A stretch of 64,000 bases of DNA from Rhizobium leguminosarum bv. trifolii WSM1325 (GCA_000023185.1 CP001622.1:1116001-1180000), one strand, 5' to 3'; counted from the stretch's first letter, positions 9,208-17,783 are shown. The notes: generated from the letters alone by a model not told the origin. Program-made: numbers and translations.

Positions 9208-9612
9208 ATGGCCCGTGTCACAGTTGAAGATTGCATCGACAAGGTGGAGAACCGCTTCGAGCTGGTTCTGCTCGCCAGCCACCGCGCCCGGCTGATTTCC
9301 CAGGGTGCCTCGATCACCATCGATCGCGACAACGACAAGAACCCTGTGGTGGCCCTGCGCGAAATTGCCGATGAGACGCTTTCGCCGGATGACCTCAAGG
9401 AAGATCTGATCCATTCGCTGCAGAAGCATGTCGAAGTCGACGAGCCCGAACCCGATCCGGCAAGCATGATCGCCGCCGGCGGTGTCGCCGCAGCCGACAG
9501 CGAAGAGCAGGACGACGTGCCGGAGACGATCACTTTCGACCAGATGTCGGAAGAAGAGCTGCTCGCCGGCATCGAAGGCCTGGTGCCGCCGGAAAAGAGC
9601 GACGACTACTAA
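9208..9612 (+). CDS. rpoZ: DNA-directed RNA polymerase omega subunit
   Basis: A 134-aa omega subunit, which helps assemble RNA polymerase and, in proteobacteria, contributes to a ppGpp site. The N-terminal core [20 protein letters not shown] and [11 protein letters not shown], followed by [11 protein letters not shown], is diagnostic. An acidic tail ends in EKSDDY, as in other rhizobial omegas. The ppGpp synthetase gene rsh follows, the classic rpoZ-spoT pairing. The last 17 bases of the gene are nearly repeated 106 bases downstream. Confidence 0.97.
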   Translation: MARVTVEDCIDKVENRFELVLLASHRARLISQGASITIDRDNDKNPVVALREIADETLSPDDLKEDLIHSLQKHVEVDEPEPDPASMIAAGGVAAADSEEQDDVPETITFDQMSEEELLAGIEGLVPPEKSDDY

Positions 9613-9715
9613 GCGCGTCTGCCGGATCCTCTGTCGCATCGCATCAATGCGATCGCCCGGTTGCGCTGATGCGATCCGGAAAAAGCTGCATGCGATGCAA
9701 AAGAGCGACGATTAC
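9593..9715. repeat. Near-duplicate of the rpoZ 3' end flanking a palindromic segment
   Basis: AAAAGAGCGACGACTAC at 9593-9609 (end of rpoZ) recurs at 9699-9715 with one mismatch. Between the two copies lies an inverted repeat rich in CGCATCA/TGATGCG and GCGATC motifs (about 9635-9695). The arrangement could mean insertion of a small palindromic element with target duplication, or slippage. The inner stem may also work as a terminator for rpoZ. Confidence 0.6.
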
Positions 9716-9816
9716 CAATCGTCAATCTTGCACCTTTATTGCTTAGGCATATTATTGCCCATGTGTGCGCCAATCGTTGATTGGCGCGCTTTTATTTTTA
9801 TCGGAGTGGCTTTGGA

Positions 9817-12051
9817 ATGATGCGGCAGTACGAGCTCGTGGAGCGGGTTCAGCAATACAAGCCCGATGCCAATGAAGCACTGCTGAACAAGGCCTATGTT
9901 TATGCCATGCAGAAACATGGCCAGCAAAAGCGCGCGAGCGGCGATCCCTATATTTCCCATCCGCTCGAGGTCGCCGCCATCCTCACCGACATGCACCTCG
10001 ATGAATCGACGATCGCGGTCGCTCTGCTGCACGATACCATCGAGGACACGACGGCGACGCGCGCCGAAATCGATGAACTCTTCGGCGAGGATATCGGCCG
10101 CCTGGTCGAGGGTCTGACCAAGATCAAGAAGCTCGATCTCGTCACCAAAAAGGCCAAGCAGGCGGAAAACCTGCGCAAGCTGCTGCTCGCCATTTCCGAC
10201 GATGTGCGCGTGCTGCTCGTCAAGCTTGCCGACCGCCTGCACAATATGCGCACCCTCGATCACATGTCGGCCGACAAGCGTGCCCGCATCTCCGAGGAGA
10301 CGATGGAAATCTATGCGCCGCTCGCTGGCCGCATGGGCATGCAGGACATGCGCGAGGAACTCGAAGAGCTCTCCTTCCGGCATATGAACCCGGAAGCCTA
10401 CGAGACCGTCACCAAAAGGCTGGAAGAGCTTTCGAAGCGCAACGAGGGCATCGTCAAGAAGATCGAGGCCGAGCTGCGCGACCTTTTGGTCGCAAGCGGC
10501 CTGACGAGCGCCTACGTCAAGGGCCGGCAGAAGAAGCCCTATTCGGTCTTCCGCAAGATGCAGTCGAAGTCGCTTTCCTTCGAGCAGCTTTCCGATGTCT
10601 ACGGCTTCCGCCTGATCGTCGAGGATATCCCTTCCTGTTATCGGGCGCTCGGCATCGTCCACACGCGCTGGCGCGTCGTGCCCGGCCGCTTCAAGGACTA
10701 TATCTCGACGCCGAAGCAGAACGATTACCGTTCGCTGCACACCACCATCGTCGGTCCTTCCAGCCAGCGCATCGAACTGCAGATCCGCACCAAGCGCATG
10801 CACGAAATCGCCGAATTCGGCATCGCCGCCCACACGCTCTATAAGGACGGCGCCACCAATGCCGATGGCGACATCCTTTCTCGCGAATCCAATGCCTATT
10901 CCTGGCTGCGCCATACGATCGAGGCGCTGGCCGAGGGCGACAGCCCGGAAGAATTCCTCGAGCACACCAAGCTCGAGCTGTTCCAGGACCAGGTCTTCTG
11001 CTTCACGCCGAAGGGCAAGCTGATTGCCTTGCCGCGTGGCGCCACCCCGATCGATTTCGCCTATGCGGTGCACACCAATATCGGCGATACCACGGTGGGC
11101 GCCAAGATCAACGGCCGCATCATGCCGCTGGTGACGCGGCTTGCGAATGGCGACGAGGTCGAGATCATCCGCTCCGGCGTGCAGGTTCCGCCGGCCGCCT
11201 GGGAGGAGATCGTCGTGACCGGCAAGGCGCGCGCCGCCATCCGTCGCGCCACCCGCATGGCGATCCGCAAGCAATATGCCGGCCTCGGCCACCGCATTCT
11301 CGAGCGCACCTTCAACAGGGCCGGCAAGATTTTCTCGCGCGAGGCGATGAAGCCGGCGCTGCACCGTCTCGGCCAGAAGGATGTCGAGGATGCGATCGCC
11401 GCTGTCGGCCGCGGCGAAATGTCTTCGCTCGACGTGCTGCGCGCCGTCTATCCTGATCATCAGGACGAGCGCGTCACCGTGAAGCCCTCCGGCGATGACG
11501 GCTGGTTCAACGTCCGCAGCGCCGCCGGCATGATCTTCAAGATCCCCGGCAAGACCAAGGCAGGGCACGACGGCGGCCATTCGGAAATCGACGCCGATGC
11601 CGATATCGGGCCGATCCGCGGCCTGTCCGGCAATGTCGACGTCAAGTTCGCGCCGACCGGTGCCGTGCCCGGCGATCGCATCGTCGGCATCATGGACCAG
11701 GGCAAGGGCATCACCATCTATCCGATCCAGTCGCCGAGCCTGCAGCGCTTCGACGATCAGCCCGACCGCTGGATCGACGTCCGCTGGGATCTCGACGAAG
11801 CCAATAAGTCGCGTTTCATGGCGCGCATCATGGTGAATGGGCTGAATGAACCCGGCACGCTTGCCAAGGTCGCCCAGACGGTGGCAGGCATCGACGTCAA
11901 TATCCGCTTGCTGAACACGGTGCGGGTGGCGGCCGATTTCACCGAAATGATGCTCGAGGTCGAGGTCTGGGACCTGCGTCAGCTCAACCAGCTGCTCGCC
12001 CAGATGAAGGAACTGGATTGCATCGCCACGGTCCGGCGGCTCTACGAGTAA
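9817..12051 (+). CDS. rsh: Bifunctional (p)ppGpp synthetase/hydrolase (RelA/SpoT homologue)
   Basis: A 744-aa stringent-response enzyme that makes and degrades (p)ppGpp; rhizobia usually have this one long enzyme. Domains in order: HD hydrolase (residues about 20-190) with YISHPLEVAAIL and VALLHDTIEDT; synthetase (about 240-350) with KDYISTPKQNDYRSLHTT; TGS domain (about 390-450) with VFCFTPKGKLIALPRGATPI; C-terminal ACT domain (about 670-744). Both catalytic cores look intact. The start is the first ATG of ATGATG at 9817, with GGAG 10 bases upstream. It follows rpoZ by 204 bp. Confidence 0.97.
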   Translation: MMRQYELVERVQQYKPDANEALLNKAYVYAMQKHGQQKRASGDPYISHPLEVAAILTDMHLDESTIAVALLHDTIEDTTATRAEIDELFGEDIGRLVEGLTKIKKLDLVTKKAKQAENLRKLLLAISDDVRVLLVKLADRLHNMRTLDHMSADKRARISEETMEIYAPLAGRMGMQDMREELEELSFRHMNPEAYETVTKRLEELSKRNEGIVKKIEAELRDLLVASGLTSAYVKGRQKKPYSVFRKMQSKSLSFEQLSDVYGFRLIVEDIPSCYRALGIVHTRWRVVPGRFKDYISTPKQNDYRSLHTTIVGPSSQRIELQIRTKRMHEIAEFGIAAHTLYKDGATNADGDILSRESNAYSWLRHTIEALAEGDSPEEFLEHTKLELFQDQVFCFTPKGKLIALPRGATPIDFAYAVHTNIGDTTVGAKINGRIMPLVTRLANGDEVEIIRSGVQVPPAAWEEIVVTGKARAAIRRATRMAIRKQYAGLGHRILERTFNRAGKIFSREAMKPALHRLGQKDVEDAIAAVGRGEMSSLDVLRAVYPDHQDERVTVKPSGDDGWFNVRSAAGMIFKIPGKTKAGHDGGHSEIDADADIGPIRGLSGNVDVKFAPTGAVPGDRIVGIMDQGKGITIYPIQSPSLQRFDDQPDRWIDVRWDLDEANKSRFMARIMVNGLNEPGTLAKVAQTVAGIDVNIRLLNTVRVAADFTEMMLEVEVWDLRQLNQLLAQMKELDCIATVRRLYE

Positions 12052-12244
12052 GTTTTTATTAAGCCCTCAGGGATTTGAGCGAAAAATTGCACATTTTATG
12101 GTCGTTTTAGGATCGGAATGGCGCATCAAAAAGGCGAGTAATGCAGTGAGTGCATGGCTGTCTCCATGTTGCGGTGGTGGTAATTAACCTCTGCTGGGCC
12201 TATCTTCTGGTCATCGAAACGTAAACAGAAGATGAGACAACGTA

Positions 12245-12394
12245 ATGTTTGACCCTATTAAGAAATTCGCTCGTGCCTTTCGCGCTCCGACCACGCAGGA
12301 ACGTGAAATGGCATATTTGGATGGCTCGTTCGACCGTATCGACCTCGAGTTTCGTCAGCGCCAGGTCGATCGCGGTCTGTTCCGTAATCGCTGA
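12245..12394 (+). CDS. Small DUF3563-like protein (49 aa)
   Basis: An ATG at 12245 opens a 49-aa frame beginning MFDPIKKFARAFRAPTTQ and continuing with EREMAYLDGSFDRIDLEFR to an Arg-rich end. The pattern of a short amphipathic start followed by a Tyr-Leu-x-x-(S/A)-x-D-x-x-(D/E)-L-E-x-R core resembles DUF3563, a family of very small proteobacterial proteins of unknown role. It stands alone between rsh and the DUF2062 gene, with its own upstream region and a hairpin terminator after it, which supports a monocistronic expressed gene. The ribosome site is weak (GATGAGAC). Confidence 0.72.
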   Translation: MFDPIKKFARAFRAPTTQEREMAYLDGSFDRIDLEFRQRQVDRGLFRNR

Positions 12395-12441
12395 TACCAA
12401 ACTTATACTTGAGACGAGTGAGGGACGTTATGCATAACGGA

Positions 12442-12496
12442 CGCCCCTCGGCATGAAGAAGCTCCTCTTCACAGAGAGAAATGAGGGGCGGATTTT
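12442..12496 (+). terminator. Terminator-like hairpin after the DUF3563-like gene
   Basis: CGCCCCTC (12442-12449) pairs with GAGGGGCG (12483-12490), followed by GATTTT; an inner stem GAAGAAG/CTCTTC sits in the loop. Just upstream, 12426-12439 is a perfect 14-base palindrome CGTTATGCATAACG. Confidence 0.65.
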
Positions 12497-12554
12497 CGAG
12501 CGGTATCATTTGCCGCTCTTGTCATGGTGGTGTGCACTGCACTAAATACCGGCC

Positions 12555-13145
12555 ATGTTGTTTCGCCGTCGCAAACCTGCGGGATTCAAGGAAAAGATGC
12601 GGGAGCTTTTATGGCCTCGCAAGGGTTTCCTTCGCCCGATCCGTTACCTGACAATGCGCGTCCTGCGCCTGAGCGCTTCGCCGCATGCGGTTGCCGCCGG
12701 CGTCGCTGCGGGTGTCTTCGTCTCGTGGACGCCTTTCATCGGCGTGCATTTCGTCATGGCTTTCGTCATCACCTATTTCCTCTCCGGTAGCATGGTGGCC
12801 GCCGCCCTCGGCTGCGCCGCCTTCGGCAATCCGCTGACCTATCCCTTTATCTGGGGGATCACCTGGGAGATCGGACATTTGCTGTTGAGCCGCAAGGATC
12901 AACTGGCCGGTCAGACGGTGGATCTCGCCGCCCTTTTCCACAAGCTGAACTTCACTGAGCTATGGAGGCCGGTGCTGGAGCCGATGCTGGTCGGCGCCAT
13001 CCCGCCGGCGATCGTCACTTCCGTTGCGCTCTATGCGCTGACGTTCTACACCGCCAGGGGTTTTCAGACGCGCCGGCATATACGGTTGATGGAGCGGGCG
13101 CGCCTGCGCCTTGCCGTTCCAGCCGGCAACATGCCGAGCGTATGA
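12555..13145 (+). CDS. DUF2062 family membrane protein
   Basis: A 196-aa inner membrane protein. After a basic N-terminus (LFRRRKPAGFKEKMRE), three to four hydrophobic segments are visible: about residues 45-65 (AAGVAAGVFVSWTPFIGVHF), 70-90, 95-105 and 145-165. The segment SASPHAVAAGVAAGVFVSWTP and GNPLTYPFIW match the DUF2062 family, whose function is unknown. It lies directly upstream of acpS (gap 38 bp) on the same strand, a linkage also seen in related genomes. Confidence 0.9.
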   Translation: MLFRRRKPAGFKEKMRELLWPRKGFLRPIRYLTMRVLRLSASPHAVAAGVAAGVFVSWTPFIGVHFVMAFVITYFLSGSMVAAALGCAAFGNPLTYPFIWGITWEIGHLLLSRKDQLAGQTVDLAALFHKLNFTELWRPVLEPMLVGAIPPAIVTSVALYALTFYTARGFQTRRHIRLMERARLRLAVPAGNMPSV

Positions 13146-13183
13146 ACCCGATCAAGAATTCTTAAGCGACGGAAGGCTCCGGC

Positions 13184-13588
13184 ATGATCATCGGCATTGG
13201 CAGCGATCTGATCGACATTCGCCGTGTCGAGAAATCCATCGAGCGCTTCGGCGAGCGTTTCACCCATCGTTGCTTCACCGAGATCGAGCGCGCCCGTTCC
13301 GACAAGCGGGCAAACCGTGCCGCATCCTATGCCAAGCGTTTTGCCGCCAAGGAGGCCTGTTCCAAGGCGCTCGGCACCGGCATAGCGCAGGGCGTCTTCT
13401 GGAAGGACATGGGCGTCGTCAACCTGCCGAGCGGCAAGCCGACCATGCTTTTATCGGGCGGCGCCGCGCTGATCCTCGAATCACTGCTGCCCGTGGGCCA
13501 CAGGCCCGCCATTCATTTGACAATAACGGATGATTATCCCTTGGCGCAGGCCTTCGTCATTATCGAGGCGTTGCCCGAGAGCCTCTGA
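13184..13588 (+). CDS. acpS: Holo-[acyl-carrier-protein] synthase
   Basis: A 134-aa phosphopantetheinyl transferase that moves 4'-phosphopantetheine from CoA to the serine of ACP. The metal-binding Asp8 is in [10 protein letters not shown] and the Glu is in [23 protein letters not shown]-type beta strand is represented by [16 protein letters not shown]. The gene heads the acpS-lepB-rnc-era block. Its TGA stop is inside the first unit of a triple direct repeat. A substrate of the enzyme, AcpP, is encoded at 61021 in this window. Confidence 0.96.
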   Translation: MIIGIGSDLIDIRRVEKSIERFGERFTHRCFTEIERARSDKRANRAASYAKRFAAKEACSKALGTGIAQGVFWKDMGVVNLPSGKPTMLLSGGAALILESLLPVGHRPAIHLTITDDYPLAQAFVIIEALPESL

Positions 13589-13650
13589 TCGTGACCTCGG
13601 GAGCGTTGATCGCGACCTCGGGCGCTGTTGATCGCGACCTCTCGTCGCTT
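13586..13650. repeat. Three tandem 21-22 bp direct repeats at the acpS 3' end
   Basis: Units start at 13586, 13607 and 13629 and share TGATCGCGACCTC (the first has one T for C). The acpS stop codon is the first three bases of unit one, so the array begins exactly at the gene end. It occupies part of the 157-bp gap before lepB. A fourth, decayed start (TTGATG) follows unit three. Confidence 0.8.
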
Positions 13651-13745
13651 TTGATGTTGTCGCCATTGCCGCAACCGGTCGAAGCCGCTAGAGAGAACGA
13701 CAGAAAGAATTGCGCCGCCGCGGCGTCTTGAAGGAATAAGACTGC

Positions 13746-14489
13746 GTGTCCGAAAAAGTCGAAGCCAAGCCGAACGCCCTCTGGGAAAATATCAAAGTCA
13801 TCATCCAGGCGCTGATTCTGGCGATGGTGATCCGAACGGTGCTGTTCCAGCCCTTTACCATTCCGTCCGGTTCGATGATGCCGACGCTGCTGGTCGGCGA
13901 CTACATCTTCGTCAACAAGTTCGCTTACGGCTATTCGAAATATTCGCTGCCCTTCTCGCCAGATGTTTTCAGCGGCCGCCTGTTCGGCGCCGATCCGAAG
14001 CGTGGCGACATCGTCGTCTTCCGTTTCCCGCCGAACCCCGAAATCGACTATATCAAGCGCTGCATCGGCCTGCCCGGCGACCGTATCCAGGTTACCGACG
14101 GCGTGCTCTACGTCAACGGCAAGCCGGTTCCGAAGGTGGCGGACGGTGCGTTCACTTCGGATTACAAGCTCGACCCGGGCGAGGACGTGCCGGTGTTCCG
14201 CGAAACGCTCGACGACGGCAAGTCCTACGACACGCTCGATCAGTCGCCGGTGTCGCGTGGCGATAACACCCGCGAATTCATCGTGCCGGAAGGCCATTAT
14301 TTCATGATGGGCGACAACCGCGACAACTCGCTCGACAGCCGCTTCGACGTCGGCTTCGTGCCTGCCGAAAATCTTGTCGGCCGTGCCAGCGTCATCTTCT
14401 TCTCGCTCGGCAACGACACCTCCTTCCGCGAAATCTGGAAGTGGCCGACGAACATGCGTTGGGACCGCCTCTTCAAGGTTGTTGAATGA
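13746..14489 (+). CDS. lepB: Signal peptidase I
   Basis: A 247-aa membrane serine protease that removes signal peptides from secreted proteins. One N-terminal transmembrane segment (about residues 17-37) is followed by the catalytic serine motif PSGSMMPTL (Ser43), the Lys general base in DYIKRCIGLPGD (Lys104), and the SODS-type box MMGDNRDNSLDSR near 188. The start is GTG at 13746. Its stop overlaps the rnc start by four bases (ATGA), so the two are translationally coupled. Confidence 0.97.
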   Translation: MSEKVEAKPNALWENIKVIIQALILAMVIRTVLFQPFTIPSGSMMPTLLVGDYIFVNKFAYGYSKYSLPFSPDVFSGRLFGADPKRGDIVVFRFPPNPEIDYIKRCIGLPGDRIQVTDGVLYVNGKPVPKVADGAFTSDYKLDPGEDVPVFRETLDDGKSYDTLDQSPVSRGDNTREFIVPEGHYFMMGDNRDNSLDSRFDVGFVPAENLVGRASVIFFSLGNDTSFREIWKWPTNMRWDRLFKVVE

Positions 14490-15205
14490 GTAAGGCGCAG
14501 ACGCTTTCTGCGGCGGACCGCGCAAAGCTTGAAGCCCTGATCGGTCATGACTTCGCTGAAAAGGAACGCCTGGATCGCGCGCTGACCCATGCCAGCGCCC
14601 GCACCGAAAAGGGCGGCAATTACGAACGGCTGGAATTCCTCGGCGACAGGGTCCTTGGGCTCTGCATCGCCGAGCTTCTGTTCCGCACCTTCGGCACAGC
14701 AGGAGAAGGCGAGCTCTCGGTTCGCCTCAACCAGCTCGTCAGCGCCGAAACCTGTGCCGCGGTCGCCGATGAACTCAATCTTCATCTCTATATCCGCACC
14801 GGCGCCGATGTGAAGAAACTGACCGGCAAGCGGATGATGAACGTGCGCGCCGACGTCGTCGAAAGCCTGATCGCCGCGATCTATCTCGACGGCGGCCTCG
14901 AAGTTGCCCGCCGGTTCATTCTGCGTTACTGGCAGGGCAGGGCGGTGCGGGCCGATGGCGCCAAGCGCGACGCCAAGACCGAGCTGCAGGAGTGGTCGCA
15001 TGCGAAATTCGGCGTCACGCCGATCTACCGGGTTGATGAACGCAGCGGACCGGATCATGATCCACGCTTCAAGGTGACGGTGGAAGTTGCTGGCATTAAG
15101 CCCGAAACCGGCGTAGAGCGGTCGAAGCGTGCCGCTGAACAGGTCGCGGCAACGAAGATGCTTGAGCGCGAAGGCATTTGGCAGCAATCGCCTGCCGGAA
15201 ACTGA
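14486..15205 (+). CDS. rnc: Ribonuclease III
   Basis: A 239-aa double-strand-specific endoribonuclease used in rRNA processing and antisense-mediated decay. The signature ERLEFLGDRVLGL is near residue 48, the second acidic site is in VVESLIAAIYLDGG near 130, and the C-terminal dsRNA-binding domain (about 160-235) ends with AAEQVAATKMLEREG. The ATG overlaps the lepB stop; era begins 7 bp after its stop, giving a lepB-rnc-era operon. Confidence 0.97.
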   Translation: MSKAQTLSAADRAKLEALIGHDFAEKERLDRALTHASARTEKGGNYERLEFLGDRVLGLCIAELLFRTFGTAGEGELSVRLNQLVSAETCAAVADELNLHLYIRTGADVKKLTGKRMMNVRADVVESLIAAIYLDGGLEVARRFILRYWQGRAVRADGAKRDAKTELQEWSHAKFGVTPIYRVDERSGPDHDPRFKVTVEVAGIKPETGVERSKRAAEQVAATKMLEREGIWQQSPAGN

Positions 15206-15212
15206 CGGGACA

Positions 15213-16154
15213 ATGACACAAGAAGAAGAGATCGCGGCCGAAGCTGCCGCAGAAACCAATGGTCCGACGCATTCGGGCTTTGTCGCGCTTATCGGGCCGA
15301 CCAATGCCGGCAAGTCGACGCTGGTGAACCGCCTCGTCGGCGCCAAGGTCTCGATCGTCAGCCATAAGGTGCAGACGACGCGGGCCATCGTCCGCGGCAT
15401 CGCGATCCATGACAATGCCCAGATCGTCTTCATGGATACGCCTGGTATCTTCAAGCCGCGCCGCCGGCTTGACCGCGCGATGGTGACCTCGGCCTGGGGC
15501 GGTGCGAGGGATGCCGATCTGATCGTGCTGCTGATCGACAGCGAGCGCGGCCTGCGCGGCGATGCGGAAGCCATCCTCGAAGGCCTCAAGGAAGTCCGGC
15601 AGCCGAAGATCCTGCTGCTCAACAAGATCGACCGCGTCAACCGCGAGGATCTGCTGGCACTGGCCGCTGCCGCCAACGAGAAGATCGCTTTCGAGCGCAC
15701 CTTCATGATCTCCGCCGAAAACGGCTCCGGCTGCGACGACCTCATGGACTATCTGGCGAAAACGCTGCCGGAGGGGCCGTGGTACTATCCGGAAGACCAG
15801 ATCTCCGATCTGCCGATGCGCCAGCTCGCCGCCGAGATTACCCGCGAGAAGCTGTTTCTGCGCCTGCACCAGGAGCTTCCCTATGCCTCGCATGTCGAAA
15901 CGGAGACGTGGGAAGAGCGCAAGGACGGCTCGGTGCGGATCGAGCAGGTGATCTATCTCGAGCGTGACAGCCAGAAGAAGATCGCGCTCGGCAAGGGTGG
16001 TGAAACCATCAAGGCGATCTCGACTGCATCGCGCAAGGAATTGTCGCAGATCCTCGAACAGCCGGTCCATCTCTTCCTGTTCGTCAAGGTTCGCGAAAAT
16101 TGGGGTGATGATCCCGAGCGGTTCCGCGAAATGGGTCTCGATTTCCCGAAATAA
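15213..16154 (+). CDS. era: GTPase Era
   Basis: A 313-aa GTPase required for 30S subunit maturation. G motifs are present: G1 GPTNAGKST near residue 28, G3 DTPGIF near 74, G4 NKID near 138; a C-terminal KH domain (about 215-300) contains GKGGETIKAIS for binding 16S rRNA. The ATG at 15213 follows the rnc stop by 7 bp with GACGGGA as a weak ribosome site. An upstream in-frame extension overlaps rnc and is not typical of Era. Confidence 0.97.
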   Translation: MTQEEEIAAEAAAETNGPTHSGFVALIGPTNAGKSTLVNRLVGAKVSIVSHKVQTTRAIVRGIAIHDNAQIVFMDTPGIFKPRRRLDRAMVTSAWGGARDADLIVLLIDSERGLRGDAEAILEGLKEVRQPKILLLNKIDRVNREDLLALAAAANEKIAFERTFMISAENGSGCDDLMDYLAKTLPEGPWYYPEDQISDLPMRQLAAEITREKLFLRLHQELPYASHVETETWEERKDGSVRIEQVIYLERDSQKKIALGKGGETIKAISTASRKELSQILEQPVHLFLFVKVRENWGDDPERFREMGLDFPK

Positions 16155-16304
16155 GCATGGCAAGGATTTCGCCGGGTTGGCGCCAGCCCTTTGTTTCCGC
16201 ATAAAAAATCCGCCTCGCTCATGGAACAAATCCATGCTTTGCGCATTCCTTGATGAACGGCGCGCCAATGTTGGCGCGCCGATTTTGCGACGGCGGGGGC
16301 AAGT

Positions 16305-17057
16305 ATGGCGACGTCGAGACCCATCAATTCTTTCAAGACCCCTTGCGAGCAATGTCCTTTGCGGCCCCTGCCGCATTTCAGGGAATTCAGCCGTGACGAG
16401 CTGGAATTCGTTTCGAGCTTCAAGAGGGGTGAGCTTGCCGTCGATGCCGGCTCCACCATCCTCGTCGAGGGCGCACATAGCGCTCACCTCTTCACGGTGC
16501 TTGCCGGCTGGGGCTTCCGCTACAAGATGCTGGAGGACGGGCGCCGCCAAATTCTGAACTATATCATGCCGGGCGACCTGGTCGGTCTGCAGGGAACGAT
16601 TGCCGGTGAAATGCAGCATTCCGTCGAAGCGCTTTCGCCCGTGTCCCTTTGTGTCTTCGAGCGTGACAGGCTGATGACGCTCTACAACAAGCACGCCTCG
16701 CTCGCCTTCGACATCACCTGGATCGCCGCGCGCGAGGAGCGCATCCTGGATGAGCATCTCCTGAGCATCGGCCGCCGCACGGCGCTGGAAAGAGCAGCCT
16801 ACCTGATCGCTTTCCTGTTCGAGCGCGGCCGGAAGCTCAATATCTTCAACGGCCGCAAATTCATCCCCATCACCCAGCAGCACATTGCCGACACGCTCGG
16901 CCTTTCCATCGTTCATACCAACAAGACCTTGAAAAAGCTCAGCGAACGTGGGTTGATCCGCTGGCAGGAGCGCGGCTGCGAGGTGCTGAACGGCGAGGAG
17001 TTGATGGCGATCGCCGGCTGGGAAGGGCTCGGAGAGGGCAAACGCCCCTTCATCTAA
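16305..17057 (+). CDS. Crp/Fnr family transcriptional regulator with partial Fnr-type cysteine set
   Basis: A 250-aa regulator with an N-terminal cyclic-nucleotide-binding-type beta roll (about residues 30-140) and a C-terminal winged helix (about 165-235) whose recognition helix region reads ITQQHIADTLGLSIVHTNKTL. Two N-terminal cysteines (CEQCP, residues 14 and 17) and one further cysteine in SLCVFERD near 121 recall FNR, but the usual third N-terminal cysteine is absent, so a canonical 4Fe-4S oxygen sensor cannot be assumed. It follows era by 150 bp. The stop runs straight into a RIME-like repeat. Target genes are not inferable. Confidence 0.9.
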   Translation: MATSRPINSFKTPCEQCPLRPLPHFREFSRDELEFVSSFKRGELAVDAGSTILVEGAHSAHLFTVLAGWGFRYKMLEDGRRQILNYIMPGDLVGLQGTIAGEMQHSVEALSPVSLCVFERDRLMTLYNKHASLAFDITWIAAREERILDEHLLSIGRRTALERAAYLIAFLFERGRKLNIFNGRKFIPITQQHIADTLGLSIVHTNKTLKKLSERGLIRWQERGCEVLNGEELMAIAGWEGLGEGKRPFI

Positions 17058-17156
17058 AGCGCGTTGCGATCTTTCAGATTCGCGCCTCGCGCTTTAGGTC
17101 TTTGTTTTGCGCATGCCGCTGTCGCAAAACCGCTGCACACTTTTGCGCGACATGCC
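17057..17156. repeat. RIME-like palindromic repeat, copy A
   Basis: About 100 bases starting at the regulator stop. The first half folds through AAAGCGCG and CGCGCTTT; the second half through GCGCATG and a GCGACATGC end, around GTCGCAAAACCGCTG. The reverse complement of 38512-38613 aligns along its whole length, including TAGGTCTTTGTTTT and ACCGCTG.ACACTTTTG. The two-palindrome, about 100-bp layout fits the Rhizobium-specific intergenic mosaic elements. Confidence 0.82.
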
Positions 17157-17388
17157 TGGCCAAGCAGCTTGGTTATGTCTTTTTTAAATGCAGATTAGCA
17201 GCAGGCAAAATAAGCTCGGCCGTCGTCTTTCCTCCGATTTTGATTCTTATCGACCGGGCAGAAAAATGGTTTATTCAGAAAAGGTGGCGGAATTCACCGA
17301 TAGCGTGCCATGCGGGGCACCGGAGGGCAATGATGTTGGCGAAACGGCCGGGGCGCTGCGACAGGCGCCCGACGAGGGGCATCGAATC

Positions 17389-17751
17389 ATGAGCGCAATC
17401 CGTGTTCTGGTTCTTGAAGACAGTTTGATCATCGCGATGGAGGCGGAGGATATTCTGCGCCTGGCCGGCGTCGAGAGCATCGATATCGTCGGCAGTTTGG
17501 AACAGGCGAGGGCTGCCATCGCTGCGGAGAAATATGATTTCGCCCTTCTTGACGTCAATCTCGGCGAGGGCATGAGTTTCGGATTTGCCCGCCATCTTCT
17601 CGATATCGGCATCCCTTTCGGCTTCGTCAGCGGCTATTCCGATACCGGCGATTTCCCGCCTGACCTGCAGCACATACCGCTTCTGGTGAAGCCGTTCGAC
17701 GAAACGGCGATGCGGGAATTCCTGCAGAGGCTTTTCCCGGCTGTCGCCTGA
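17389..17751 (+). CDS. Single-domain response regulator (receiver only)
   Basis: A 120-aa receiver domain without an output domain. Acidic pair Glu10-Asp11, phosphoacceptor Asp55 in FALLDVNLGEG, and Lys101 in LLVKPFDE are all present. The stretch IPFGFVSGYSD resembles the FATGUY class of alphaproteobacterial stand-alone receivers, which act as phosphate sinks or in HWE-kinase pathways. I used the ATG at 17389 with GAGGGG upstream; the frame stays open to 17188 and an ATG at 17269 would add 40 residues of low-complexity sequence. No kinase is adjacent. It sits between the Crp/Fnr gene and recO. Confidence 0.88.
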   Translation: MSAIRVLVLEDSLIIAMEAEDILRLAGVESIDIVGSLEQARAAIAAEKYDFALLDVNLGEGMSFGFARHLLDIGIPFGFVSGYSDTGDFPPDLQHIPLLVKPFDETAMREFLQRLFPAVA

Positions 17752-17783
17752 AGCGGTCCATGACGGAAGCCAGGCCTTGCATT

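Noticed and set aside
9736..11580. 614-aa minus-strand open frame opposite rsh
   Set aside because: Antisense shadow of a conserved gene; composition is rich in Asp/Gly/Ala from reversed high-GC codons.
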